Origin: Microbispora catharanthi
GTDB lineage: Bacteria > Actinomycetota > Actinomycetes > Streptosporangiales > Streptosporangiaceae
DNA length: 49,122 nucleotides
Reading direction: 5' to 3'
Assembly: GCF_006334915.2 (NCBI RefSeq)
Contig: NZ_VDMA02000039.1
Location: forward strand, 1-49,122
Shown piece by piece: positions 17,911 to 25,381 of the stretch; within the stretch, counting starts at the first letter, position 1, and every line of letters starts with the position of its first letter. The notes beneath the pieces are model-generated. The model saw only the letters and a list, made by a program, of their open reading frames with translations. It searched no databases and was not told where the DNA came from. Both the position numbers and the translations under genes were made by a program.

Positions 17911-18003
17911 GGCGCAAGTCTAGGCTCCGACGAGCAATCCACCCGTTTCTCACCTTCGAGGTGAAGGCGATCTGACATTGCCGGCCGGGCCAGGCGCCGG
18001 TTC

Positions 18004-18399
18004 TCACACGGCAGGGGCGCGGTGTCGATCACACCACGTCCCGATTCCTCCGGCATGCCGCTGAGGTCTGCATTGGCGCCGGCTCGCGTCGGCAGTCAGA
18101 CATTCGCTGGTGAAGGGGCCGCCGAGGCCCGATGGCATGACGCGGCGGCTGTTGTTGTGCTGCAGCGCGGTCAGGCACACGTTGGTGGCGATCCGGTACA
18201 GCCAGGTACGCAGCGAGGACCGGCCCTCGAAGGCGTCGCGGCCGCGCCACGCGCGCAGCAGGGTCTCCTGTACCAGGTCTTCGGCCTCGTCGACCGAGCC
18301 GACCATGCGGTAGCAGTGGGCGACGAGTTCACGGCGGTACGCGGCGGCGTCCCGCACGAAGTCGTCCTGGGCGAACTCGGTGAGCACCGGTGCCGGCAT
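18004..18399 (-). pseudogene. ECF sigma factor truncated after region 2
   Basis: 131-residue frame with GAGGAG about 8 bases before ATG 18399. Residues about 20-95 are a standard ECF sigma-70 region 2 (RRELVAHCYRMVGSVDEAEDLVQETLLRAWRGRDAFEGRSSLRTWLYRIATNVCLTAL). After MPSGLGG the sequence becomes Cys/His/Arg-rich junk and stops; the region 4 (-35 binding) domain and the C-terminal SnoaL-like domain of long ECF relatives are absent. Without region 4 it should not direct transcription by itself. A deletion between here and 17910 is the simplest explanation. Divergent from the NTF2-like/MFS/peptide operon, which it may once have controlled. Confidence 0.75.
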
Positions 18400-18457
18400 G
18401 GCTCGCTCCTCGTCATCTCAGTTCTCTACACTTAACGAAGCCAATACTTGTTTTTTT

Positions 18458-18478
18458 GTAGTAGACCGTACTACGGTC
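18458..18478. promoter_or_regulatory. Two interlocked inverted repeats before the NTF2-like/MFS/peptide operon
   Basis: GTAGTA-GACCG-TACTAC (18458-18474) and GACCGTA-C-TACGGTC (18464-18478) are both perfect and overlap by 11 bases, just after a T7 tract (18451-18457). They sit 33 bases upstream of the operon's first ATG, so one dimeric repressor in either register, or two competing proteins, could bind. Confidence 0.55.
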
Positions 18479-18510
18479 GCATGACCGCCCACTGATCTTC
18501 GGAGGATGAG

Positions 18511-18924
18511 ATGAGTTCAGATCTGCACGGACGAGCGGCGCGAGAGGCGGAGCGGGGCGTACTCGAGGTGTTCGACGCGACGTCGAGCGCGTGGAGGGAC
18601 GGCGACGGCGGTGTGTTCGCCGACCGGTACGCCGAGGACGCCACCGTGATCCTGCCCGGAGTCCATCTGCGTGGCAGAGCAGAGATCCGGGCGAGCATGA
18701 GTGAGGCGTTCGCCGGGCCGCTCAAGGGCTCGCGGCGCATCCACACGCCGCAGAGCGTGCGCTTCCTCGCCGAGGACGTGGCCGTCGTGGTCACCCGGAG
18801 CGGCACAGCGTTGCCCGGCGAAGCCGAACCTCCGTCCGACCGGTGGGAGTGGGCAACCTGGTCGCTCACGCGACGCGATGGCAGGTGGATGGTCGAGACG
18901 TACCACAGTTGCCCCACAGGCTGA
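18511..18924 (+). CDS. SgcJ/EcaC-like NTF2-fold protein
   Basis: 137 residues, ATG 18511 with GGAGG 6-7 bases upstream. An N-terminal helix is followed by the NTF2/SnoaL-like pattern FADRYAEDATVILPGVHLRGRAEIRASM and a C-terminal sheet WEWATWSLTRRDGRWMVETYHSC. The SgcJ/EcaC family is found in natural-product loci and with sigma factors; its biochemical role is not settled. First gene of a tight operon: the MFS gene starts 16 bases after its stop. Confidence 0.75.
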   Translation: MSSDLHGRAAREAERGVLEVFDATSSAWRDGDGGVFADRYAEDATVILPGVHLRGRAEIRASMSEAFAGPLKGSRRIHTPQSVRFLAEDVAVVVTRSGTALPGEAEPPSDRWEWATWSLTRRDGRWMVETYHSCPTG

Positions 18925-18940
18925 TCGGGAACGACATTCC

Positions 18941-20194
18941 ATGAGTCGCCATGCACGGCGTACCAGCCTGCTCGCGGAGGACCTCCCGGGCGGCGGGTAT
19001 CGGGCCGTGTTCGCGGTGCGGGAATTCCGGGCGATCTTCGCCGCTCATGTGCTTTCCGTTCTGGGGGGCGTCTTCGCCGAGGTCGCGCTGGTCGTGCTCG
19101 TCTTCCGCCAGACCGGGTCTGCTCTGCTGAGCGCCCTCATCTTCGCGCTCGGCTTCATGCCGTACGCACTCAGCGGGGTGCTGCTGTCCGGCCTCGCCGA
19201 CCGGCATCCGCCGCGCCGGCTGCTCGTCATCTGCGACCTGCTCAGCGCCGCGTGCATGATCACGATGGCCGTGCCGCGGACACCGCTCGCTGCGCTGTTC
19301 GTCCTGCGGTGCGCCGTCGCGATGATCGCGCCGCTGTTCACCGGCACCCGGGCGGCGAGTCTGGCGGACAGCCTGCAGGGCGACCTGTACGTCCTCGGCC
19401 GTTCGCTGGTGCGGATCGTCGCGCAGACCTCCCAGATCATCGGCTACGGGCTGGGCGGCCTGGCGCTGGTGTGGCTCCCGGCCCGCGTGGCACTCTGCGT
19501 GGCCGGCGCCACCTTCCTCTGCTCCGCGCTCCTGCTTCGCCTGGGAACACATGAGCGGCCGGCCCGGGCGTCTGCGAGCGGCACGGCGATGCGCCAGTCT
19601 CTCGCCTCGGCCGGGCGGCTGCTGGGCGACCGCCGTGTCCGCGCGCTGCTGCTGATGTGGTGGATCCCGCCGATGTTCTTCGTCGTCGCTGAGGGGGTGG
19701 CCGCCCCCTACGCGGACGCAGCCTCTGCGGGCTCGGCGGGGTTAGGACTGTTCCTGGCAGCGATGCCCACAGGAACCGTCGTCGGCGAGGTGCTGGCCGG
19801 CACGATGCTCGGGCCTGCCGCCCGCGACCGGATCGCGCTCCCGCTCGCGGCGGTGTCCATGCTGCCGATGGCCGCGTTCGCGTTTCATCCGTCGCTGCTT
19901 GCGGGGGCGGCGCTCATGCTGCTCACCGGAGCCTGCGCCGCCTACACACTCGGCATGGACAGATGGTTCGTCGAGGCGGTGCCGGACCAGATGCGCGGGC
20001 GGGCCATGTCCTTGCTCGGCGCCGGAATCATGACCCTGCAGGGCGTGGGCATGGCCGCCGGCGGCGCCCTCGCGGAGGTGTTCCCTCCGCACGCGGTCAT
20101 CTGCGGGGCCGGAGCGATCGGCACGTACGGCGTGCTCGGCGTCCTGCGATCGGTACGACGCACAGGCGAGCACGTCCACCCCGGCCCACGGTGA
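18941..20194 (+). CDS. MFS exporter preceding the 18-residue peptide
   Basis: 417 residues and about 12 hydrophobic segments, starting MSRHARRTSLL. FRAIFAAHVLSVLGGVFAEVALVVLVFRQTGSALLSALIFALGFMPYALSGVLLSGLADRHPPRRLL is typical of MFS exporters of the MFS_3-like group. No ribosome site is obvious before ATG 18941. Its stop codon lies inside the Shine-Dalgarno region of the next, 18-codon gene, so the peptide is made by ribosomes leaving this gene. Export of the peptide, or of a product made from it, is a reasonable but untested idea. Confidence 0.82.
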   Translation: MSRHARRTSLLAEDLPGGGYRAVFAVREFRAIFAAHVLSVLGGVFAEVALVVLVFRQTGSALLSALIFALGFMPYALSGVLLSGLADRHPPRRLLVICDLLSAACMITMAVPRTPLAALFVLRCAVAMIAPLFTGTRAASLADSLQGDLYVLGRSLVRIVAQTSQIIGYGLGGLALVWLPARVALCVAGATFLCSALLLRLGTHERPARASASGTAMRQSLASAGRLLGDRRVRALLLMWWIPPMFFVVAEGVAAPYADAASAGSAGLGLFLAAMPTGTVVGEVLAGTMLGPAARDRIALPLAAVSMLPMAAFAFHPSLLAGAALMLLTGACAAYTLGMDRWFVEAVPDQMRGRAMSLLGAGIMTLQGVGMAAGGALAEVFPPHAVICGAGAIGTYGVLGVLRSVRRTGEHVHPGPR

Positions 20195-20204
20195 AAGGAG
20201 GTGA
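20193..20204 (+). promoter_or_regulatory. Near-perfect Shine-Dalgarno overlapping the MFS stop
   Basis: GAAAGGAGGTGA is complementary over at least 11 bases to the usual 16S rRNA 3' tail (TCACCTCCTTT). It covers the TGA of the MFS gene and serves the 18-codon reading frame at 20212. It is the strongest ribosome site I saw in the window. Confidence 0.8.
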
Positions 20205-20211
20205 GAGCGAC

Positions 20212-20268
20212 ATGAGTAAGGAGACCACCGGCATTCCCAACTGGCTGCCGAACTGGCTGCCCGCCTAA
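20212..20268 (+). CDS. 18-residue peptide with tandem NWLP motif; unrecognised, possible signal or RiPP-like precursor
   Basis: The whole product is MSKETTGIPNWLPNWLPA. The second half is a near-tandem repeat (NWLP-NWLP) of Trp, Leu and Pro, giving a short charged leader (MSKETTG) and a hydrophobic, proline-kinked core. An anti-SD-matching ribosome site precedes it, it is the last gene of the operon, and a perfect 11-bp hairpin follows 17 bases after its stop. These argue that it is translated and not chance. I do not recognise the family. No modifying enzyme is adjacent; an MFS exporter lies upstream and a two-component system downstream. A role as exported signal, bioactive peptide or translational regulator are all possible. 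Confidence 0.6.
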   Translation: MSKETTGIPNWLPNWLPA

Positions 20269-20285
20269 CGGCCGGCCGTCGATCG

Positions 20286-20314
20286 GTGGGGCGGCGAGAT
20301 CAGCGCCGCCCCAC
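20286..20314 (+). terminator. Hairpin terminator after the peptide gene
   Basis: GTGGGGCGGCG and CGCCGCCCCAC pair perfectly (11 bp) around a 7-base loop. There is no T-tract, as is common for actinomycete terminators. It separates the peptide operon from the histidine kinase gene. Confidence 0.75.
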
Positions 20315-20360
20315 CTCGGCCTCGTCCTCTCATGCCTGCTCAGTAGATGTCTATTCTGTG

Positions 20361-21467
20361 ATGATGCGTGCGGGTTCTGCGGTGGACGTGGCTACGGCGG
20401 TAATCTTTGCGACGTTCATGGCCCTGATGTCGCAGGTCGCTCGGGTGACCCAGCCAGAGGCCCGTCCCGTAACCGCGCTCGGGCTGGCACTCCTGGTGGT
20501 GTGTGGGTTGGCGTTGGCTCTACGGCGAATCAATCCGCTGCTCGCCTTCACGCTGACCGTGGGCACAGCGGTGGCCTACCTGGGGTTGCGGTTCGCTGGC
20601 TGGCCCATCTACCTGGGCGCGTTCGCGGGCCTGCTGGCGCTGGTCTCTGGGGTCACCGAAGCGCGCGTGTGGGTTCCGTTCGCCTCGATCGGTGGGCTGG
20701 GGGTGGCGGTCGCCACCGGTCCGCCGGAAGGCTGGCAGCCGGCCCCGATGATCACGATCGCGGCGGTATGGGCGGCGGTCGCGGTCCTGACCGCCCGCGC
20801 CACGCAGGTCCGTCGGCGGCTCGCCGAAGAGGAGGCCGTCGGCAAGGTCGCGGAGGAGCGGCTTCGTATCGCCCGGGAGTTGCACGACGTGCTCTCCCAC
20901 AGCCTGGCCACGATCAGCCTCCAGGCCGGAGTAGGGCTGCACCTGCTGAGCGACCGCCCGGAGCAGGCCCGGGAGGCGCTCCACGCGATCCGGCAGCTCA
21001 GCACCGACGCGCTCGCCCAGGCACGCGCCGCGTTGACGGTCGTGCGAGGGACGAGCGAGGATCCGCCGCGGGCCGCGCCCGATCTCGCGGGACTCGATGC
21101 GCTGGTGACGTCGGTGCGTGAGGCCGGCTTGGGTGTGGATCTGGCCACGGACCTGGATGGTCATGCGGTCCCCGATGTGATCTCCGCCACCGCCTATCGA
21201 ATCGTCCAGGAGGCGTTGACTAACGTGATGCGTCACGCCGGACCCGGCGCGAGTGCTCGGGTTCATGTCGGAACCGTCGACGGCTGGCTGGAGATCGACG
21301 TCGCGGACGACGGCATCGGCGCCGCGGAACCGATACGCGCCCCCGGCCACGGCCTGCGCGGGCTGGCGGAACGGGTCGCCGCGGTCGGTGGTGAGGTGCG
21401 GGCCGGGCCGGCGCCCAGCGGCGGCTTCACCGTCCATGCGCGACTGCCGCTGGGGGCGAAGCGGTGA
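20361..21467 (+). CDS. Membrane sensor histidine kinase (NarL-type partner, HisKA_3)
   Basis: 368 residues. Four or five membrane segments occupy about 1-140 with little extracellular domain. A dimerisation/phosphoacceptor helix follows with RIARELHDVLSHSLATISLQAG (His in HDV), and then the HATPase_c domain (YRIVQEALTNVMRHAGPGA, DDGIGA, GHGLRGLAERV). Start ATG 20361 (GTG 20358 and ATG 20364 compete). Intramembrane-sensing kinases of this design often answer to membrane-active peptides or envelope stress. The stop overlaps the regulator's start (GTGA). It begins 47 bases after the hairpin closing the peptide operon. Confidence 0.9.
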   Translation: MMRAGSAVDVATAVIFATFMALMSQVARVTQPEARPVTALGLALLVVCGLALALRRINPLLAFTLTVGTAVAYLGLRFAGWPIYLGAFAGLLALVSGVTEARVWVPFASIGGLGVAVATGPPEGWQPAPMITIAAVWAAVAVLTARATQVRRRLAEEEAVGKVAEERLRIARELHDVLSHSLATISLQAGVGLHLLSDRPEQAREALHAIRQLSTDALAQARAALTVVRGTSEDPPRAAPDLAGLDALVTSVREAGLGVDLATDLDGHAVPDVISATAYRIVQEALTNVMRHAGPGASARVHVGTVDGWLEIDVADDGIGAAEPIRAPGHGLRGLAERVAAVGGEVRAGPAPSGGFTVHARLPLGAKR

Positions 21468-22138
21468 CCGTGCTGCGGGTGGTGCTCGCCGACGACCAGG
21501 TGATGATCCGTTCCGGGTTACGGGCGCTACTGACCGCCGAACCCGACGTGGAGGTGGTCGCCGAGGCCGGCGACGGACAGCAGGCGCTCGCCGCCGCTCG
21601 CGCTCACCGTCCGGACGTGATCGTGATGGACGTCCGGATGCCGGTGCTGGATGGGCTGGCGGCCACCCGGGCGATCGCCGCGGACCCCCACCTGTCCAAT
21701 GTGAGGGTGTTGGTGCTGACGACGTTCGATGAGGACGAACTTGTCTTCGAGGCGATTCGTGCGGGCGCGGCCGGCTTCCTGCTCAAGGACGCCGAGCCCG
21801 CTGAACTGCTGCGCGGCATCCGGGTGGCCGCTGCCGGTGACGCGTTGCTCTCCCCGCAGGCCGCGCGCCGACTGGTTACGGCGTTCGCCGGCGCTCCCGC
21901 ACCGACGGGGCCTGCCGCACGGGCGCTGGATCTGCTCACAGTGCGGGAACGGGAGGTCGTCGCTCTGGTGGCCCGGGGGTTGTCCAATGAGGAGATCGCC
22001 GATCGGCTGGTGATCAGCCCTGCAACCTCGCGTACCCACGTCTCCCGGGCAATGGTCAAACTCGCCGCCCGCGATCGCGCGCAACTGGTCGTCTTCGCCT
22101 ATGAATCCGGCCTGGTCCACCCGGGCCGCACCAATTGA
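21464..22138 (+). CDS. NarL/FixJ-family response regulator
   Basis: 224 residues from GTG 21464. Receiver domain: acidic DD pair in LADDQ, phosphoacceptor Asp in VIVMDVRMP, Thr in VLTTFDEDE, Lys in FLLKDAEP. C-terminal LuxR-type helix-turn-helix: LTVREREVVALVARGLSNEEIADRLVISPATSRTHVSRAMVKL. Intact and cotranscribed with the kinase. Its target is unknown; the adjacent operon with the 18-residue peptide and MFS exporter is the first place to look. Confidence 0.92.
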   Translation: MTVLRVVLADDQVMIRSGLRALLTAEPDVEVVAEAGDGQQALAAARAHRPDVIVMDVRMPVLDGLAATRAIAADPHLSNVRVLVLTTFDEDELVFEAIRAGAAGFLLKDAEPAELLRGIRVAAAGDALLSPQAARRLVTAFAGAPAPTGPAARALDLLTVREREVVALVARGLSNEEIADRLVISPATSRTHVSRAMVKLAARDRAQLVVFAYESGLVHPGRTN

Positions 22139-22335
22139 CCTGCGCGGTTTCCTCCCGGATACGTTCAGCAACGTACGCTGGATTCCCTGGATACCTGGAC
22201 ATGCGTAGGTGAAGTGCCGCAGGGCAACCGACGACGTGCCCCATGACCGAGCGGAAAGCTACTGGCAGCACCGCAACGGCGAGCTCTCCCAAACTCGTCG
22301 TTGTGACGTCGGCGGTTTCCCAGGAGGTACCGGAA

Positions 22336-23088
22336 ATGATTCTTTCCGCGTTCGGGCGCTCATCCCGGCCAGTGACCTTGAATGAGCACGCATCAGATTC
22401 GTTCACCCGGGACGAGAAGTCTTCCGAGAAAATGCCCAAATATGAGCGGCTGTGGCGGCTCGTCCTGGCGGTGGCGATCGTTGGCGGACCGCTCGGTTAC
22501 GACGTTGGTAGCATCCTCATTCCTGCCGTCCACGAAGATGGAGCGACGAGCATCGCGGCGAACGCCGCGGCGGATCCGATCACCAACACCGTGCACCTGG
22601 TCGCGTACGTCCTCGCCTCTTTTCTGCTCCCTCTCGGAGCGGTCGGCCTCGCGTATCTCGCCTATGCCCGGGCACCGTGGCTGGCCACGATCGGTGGACT
22701 GCTCGCGGTGGTGGGCTGGCTACCGTTCTCGGCCCTGACCGCCCTGGACGACCTCACCATGGCCATGGCCGCCCTACCCGACAGCGGTTCGTACGCCACG
22801 CTGTTGGACCAGTTCGCGAACGACGCAGTGATGGGCGGCTACCTGCTCGTCTATATCGCTGGGCATCTGGTGGCTTACGTGATGCTCGCCATCGCGCTGC
22901 GCCGAGCCAGAGTCATCCCGAGATGGGCGGCCTGGTCAATGTTGGCCAGCAGCCCCCTGACAGTCGCGCTCTTCGTGTTGCCGGGCCGGCCCCTTGTCCT
23001 GGGTGATGTCGCGCTGACGCTGCTCGTGATCGGCAGCATCCCCGCGGCCCGGGCCATGGCCACTCGCAACCGTCTCTCCAACCCGTAA
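22336..23088 (+). CDS. Multi-pass membrane protein, unrecognised
   Basis: 250 residues from ATG 22336, chosen because AGGAGG lies 9 bases upstream; the frame is open further back but without a ribosome site. A polar N-terminus (about 1-35) leads to about six membrane helices with an acidic loop (VHEDGATSIAANAAADPITNTVH) after the first. It resembles small uncharacterised DUF4386-like membrane proteins in length and pattern, but I cannot assign a function. It is monocistronic and lies downstream of the two-component genes with its own leader of nearly 200 bases. Confidence 0.7.
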   Translation: MILSAFGRSSRPVTLNEHASDSFTRDEKSSEKMPKYERLWRLVLAVAIVGGPLGYDVGSILIPAVHEDGATSIAANAAADPITNTVHLVAYVLASFLLPLGAVGLAYLAYARAPWLATIGGLLAVVGWLPFSALTALDDLTMAMAALPDSGSYATLLDQFANDAVMGGYLLVYIAGHLVAYVMLAIALRRARVIPRWAAWSMLASSPLTVALFVLPGRPLVLGDVALTLLVIGSIPAARAMATRNRLSNP

Positions 23089-23333
23089 CAGCGATGTGCG
23101 CGACATCCGCGCATCCCAATCCGGACTCTGATCGTTTCTATCGGATGGAACATGACGAGTGCGATCAGTAAGAGCGGGGCCGCGCTTGAATGGTCCGGGC
23201 GTGGCTCTGTCCAGTGGTGGAGTCACCATGAGTGCCCATCGCTCTCCGCTGAGCGACCGCGGCCGTCCTCTCGCTCAGGCGCATGCACCGGCTCTGCCAG
23301 GCGACACCGTGAATGCCGCCTGGCAGTGGTACC

Positions 23334-24146
23334 TCAGTCGACAAGTGCGCCGCCGGACAGATTGGCGATTGTTCCGGTCATGGCTCCAGCTCGATCCGAA
23401 GCCAGGAACGCGGCCGTCGCTGCTATTTCAGACAGTGTGGGCAGCCTCTTCAGAAGCGTTCCCTGCGCCATCCCCCCGCCTTCGAGCAATTCCTGGACCG
23501 ACTGCCCGGCCGCTGCCGCGGTTTGCTTGAAGAGGTCCTTGGTGTAGGAGCCCGCTGCCGGCGCATCGACGACAGCGTGTGGACGGATGCCGATGACCCG
23601 GATGTTGCCGGGCGCCAGCTCCGCGGCCAGAACCCGAGAGAAGGCCTCTTTGCCGGCCGCGCTCACGGCGTGCCCCAAGATGCCGCTTACAGCCAGTTTG
23701 GAACCCGGCTCGGACAAAGTCAGGATGACGCCAGGACGCTCGCGGCCCATGTGCCGTGCCACAGCCTTGCTTGTGATGAACAGCGTCCGCAGAAAGCCGT
23801 CGATCGGCCGCATGAACTCCTCCAGCGAGAGGTCCGCCAGCAGAGTCCCCTGGTCGTGCATGACACTCACGGCGTTGAGGGCGATGTCGATGCTGCCGGC
23901 CTTCGCCGCGATCGCATCGGCGTGCTTTTCGACCGCCTGTTGATCGAGAACGTCGACGGCCGCGGTCTCGACCGTTCCGCCCGTGGCGGCGATATCACGC
24001 GCCACGGCGTCGAGCTTCGCCTGCGTGCGTCCGGCGACGAAGACCCTCGCGCCTTCCCGGGCGAATACCCGTGCGACGGCGCCGCCGATAGCGCCCCCGC
24101 CTCCATAGATGACTGCGTTCTTACCATCAAGCAGCAATCCGTTCAT
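23334..24146 (-). CDS. SDR-fold protein with non-canonical active site
   Basis: 270 residues; ATG 24146 with GGAGG 6 bases upstream. The Rossmann start is VIYGGGGAIGGAVARVFAREGARVFVAGR. Where SDRs have NNAG it has LNAVSV, and the YxxxK motif is replaced by SAAGK (HAVSAAGKEAF), so the catalytic Tyr is missing while the Lys remains. It may be a non-catalytic SDR or use another residue. It lies 50 bases downstream of a 46-residue membrane peptide gene on the same strand and is divergent from an HxlR regulator. Confidence 0.82.
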   Translation of the reverse strand: MNGLLLDGKNAVIYGGGGAIGGAVARVFAREGARVFVAGRTQAKLDAVARDIAATGGTVETAAVDVLDQQAVEKHADAIAAKAGSIDIALNAVSVMHDQGTLLADLSLEEFMRPIDGFLRTLFITSKAVARHMGRERPGVILTLSEPGSKLAVSGILGHAVSAAGKEAFSRVLAAELAPGNIRVIGIRPHAVVDAPAAGSYTKDLFKQTAAAAGQSVQELLEGGGMAQGTLLKRLPTLSEIAATAAFLASDRAGAMTGTIANLSGGALVD

Positions 24147-24196
24147 ACGTGTCCTCCAGGTGATTGATTCTTCCGAGTGGTTAGGCAAGCTGGTGG

Positions 24197-24337
24197 TCAC
24201 ACCGTCGCCGCCGCGGGCTCTGCCGCCTCCGCGATCGACGGAGGCTTCAGGAAGCTGGCGGCCCAGGCGACCGGGATGCAGATCACCCCGATGATCAGGC
24301 CGGTGATCAGCGCTACCGCCTGAGTCTTCATCTGCAT
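24197..24337 (-). CDS. 46-residue single-span membrane protein
   Basis: ATG 24337 has GGAG 8 bases upstream. The product has a short Met/Lys/Gln N-terminus, a clean hydrophobic helix (about residues 6-28, ALITGLIIGVICIPVAWAAS) and a short Pro/Ala/Glu C-terminal tail. It is the first gene after the divergent HxlR promoter and precedes the SDR-like gene by 50 bases. I do not recognise it. The good ribosome site and the coherent helix support a real gene. Confidence 0.55.
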   Translation of the reverse strand: MQMKTQAVALITGLIIGVICIPVAWAASFLKPPSIAEAAEPAAATV

Positions 24338-24535
24338 CAATCCGCTCCTTCTCGAGGAAGTCTTCGGGCTGGTGCTGCCGAGGGTCGCCAGATGGGTCCA
24401 CTGATCTCGAGGTGGAGATCCGGCTGCCCGTGATCGGTCCTCTCGTACGCCGGGTGGTGGCTGGTCGAGCACCGCGTAGCTGACGCGGCCGTTCTGGGCC
24501 AGTACGGCCGTGCGAGCAAAACAGTAACCACAATC

Positions 24536-24552
24536 AGTTGTTAAAAACAACT
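24536..24552. promoter_or_regulatory. Operator between HxlR gene and small-membrane-protein/SDR operon
   Basis: AGTTGTT-AAA-AACAACT is a perfect 7-bp inverted repeat in the divergent intergenic region, 46 bases before the HxlR start. It is in a notably AT-rich patch. Autoregulation and control of the divergent SDR operon by this HxlR protein is likely. Confidence 0.6.
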
Positions 24553-24597
24553 AACTTCTATCCTGGATTAGGATCGGATTGGACGAGGAGGGTGGGC

Positions 24598-25338
24598 ATG
24601 CCAACCAGCCGTAGCTATCGGGACTCATGTGGGATCGCCCGGGCCCTCGACGTCATCGGAGAACGATGGGCCCTGCTGGTCGTCCGCGAGCTGCTCTTGG
24701 CACCTCAACGTTTCTCAGAGCTGCGGCGTGCTCTGCCCCACGTCAGCTCGAACCTGCTTGCAGATCGACTACGAGAACTCGAACACAACGGGGTGATCCG
24801 CCGGGGACTGGACCCGACGGAAGGCCCGCGCGTCTACGAACTGACCGAATGGGGTCGGAAGCTGGAACCGATCCTGCTGGATCTGGGCGACTGGGGGACC
24901 GACGCGCCGCAACCCCCGCCGCCGACCGCGCTCAGCGCCACCTCCGTGCTGATCTTCCTGCAACGTGCCGCCCGCTCCGACCCCGCGGCGCCGCCCACGA
25001 ATTGCCGTCTCGAGCTCGACGGTCGGCTTTGGACGGTCCGCCTGGCGTCTGGACGGGTTCAGGTGCAGCCCGGTGAAACTGCGATGGCAGACGTCTCGCT
25101 CCGTGCAGAGCCCAAGACGCTCAGCGCCCTGCTGGCCGATCCAGCCACACTCACGACTGCGTGTGCCGACGGCAGCGTCGCCGTCGTAGGAGATCTGTCG
25201 GCCCTCAGCCGGCTGCTGCACGCGGTCGCCGACCCATGGCCCTCCGGAGCCTCCGGAGATCAGACGAGCACCTCTCAAGCAGCGCCGTTCAGAAGCGACC
25301 GGTCCCCACACCCGGAAGATGTCCAGTCCGGTACCTAG
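24598..25338 (+). CDS. HxlR-family regulator with C-terminal SCP2-like domain
   Basis: 246 residues; ATG 24598 preceded by GAGGAGGGTGG. Winged helix of the HxlR kind at about 8-105 (CGIARALDVIGERWALLVVRELLLAPQRFSELRRALPHVSSNLLADRLRELEHNGVI). The C-terminal half (about 125-215: CRLELDGRLWTVRLASGRVQVQPGETAMADVSLRAEPKTLSALLADP) resembles an SCP2 sterol-carrier-like domain, so it may sense a lipophilic ligand. The tail is low-complexity. It has a Cys near the start (residue 11) as in thiol-sensing members. Divergent from the SDR-like gene it probably controls. Confidence 0.87.
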   Translation: MPTSRSYRDSCGIARALDVIGERWALLVVRELLLAPQRFSELRRALPHVSSNLLADRLRELEHNGVIRRGLDPTEGPRVYELTEWGRKLEPILLDLGDWGTDAPQPPPPTALSATSVLIFLQRAARSDPAAPPTNCRLELDGRLWTVRLASGRVQVQPGETAMADVSLRAEPKTLSALLADPATLTTACADGSVAVVGDLSALSRLLHAVADPWPSGASGDQTSTSQAAPFRSDRSPHPEDVQSGT

Positions 25339-25381
25339 GGAGTGGTGTAAGAGTCCCGGCTGGTAGAGGCGTGGGTGTTGG

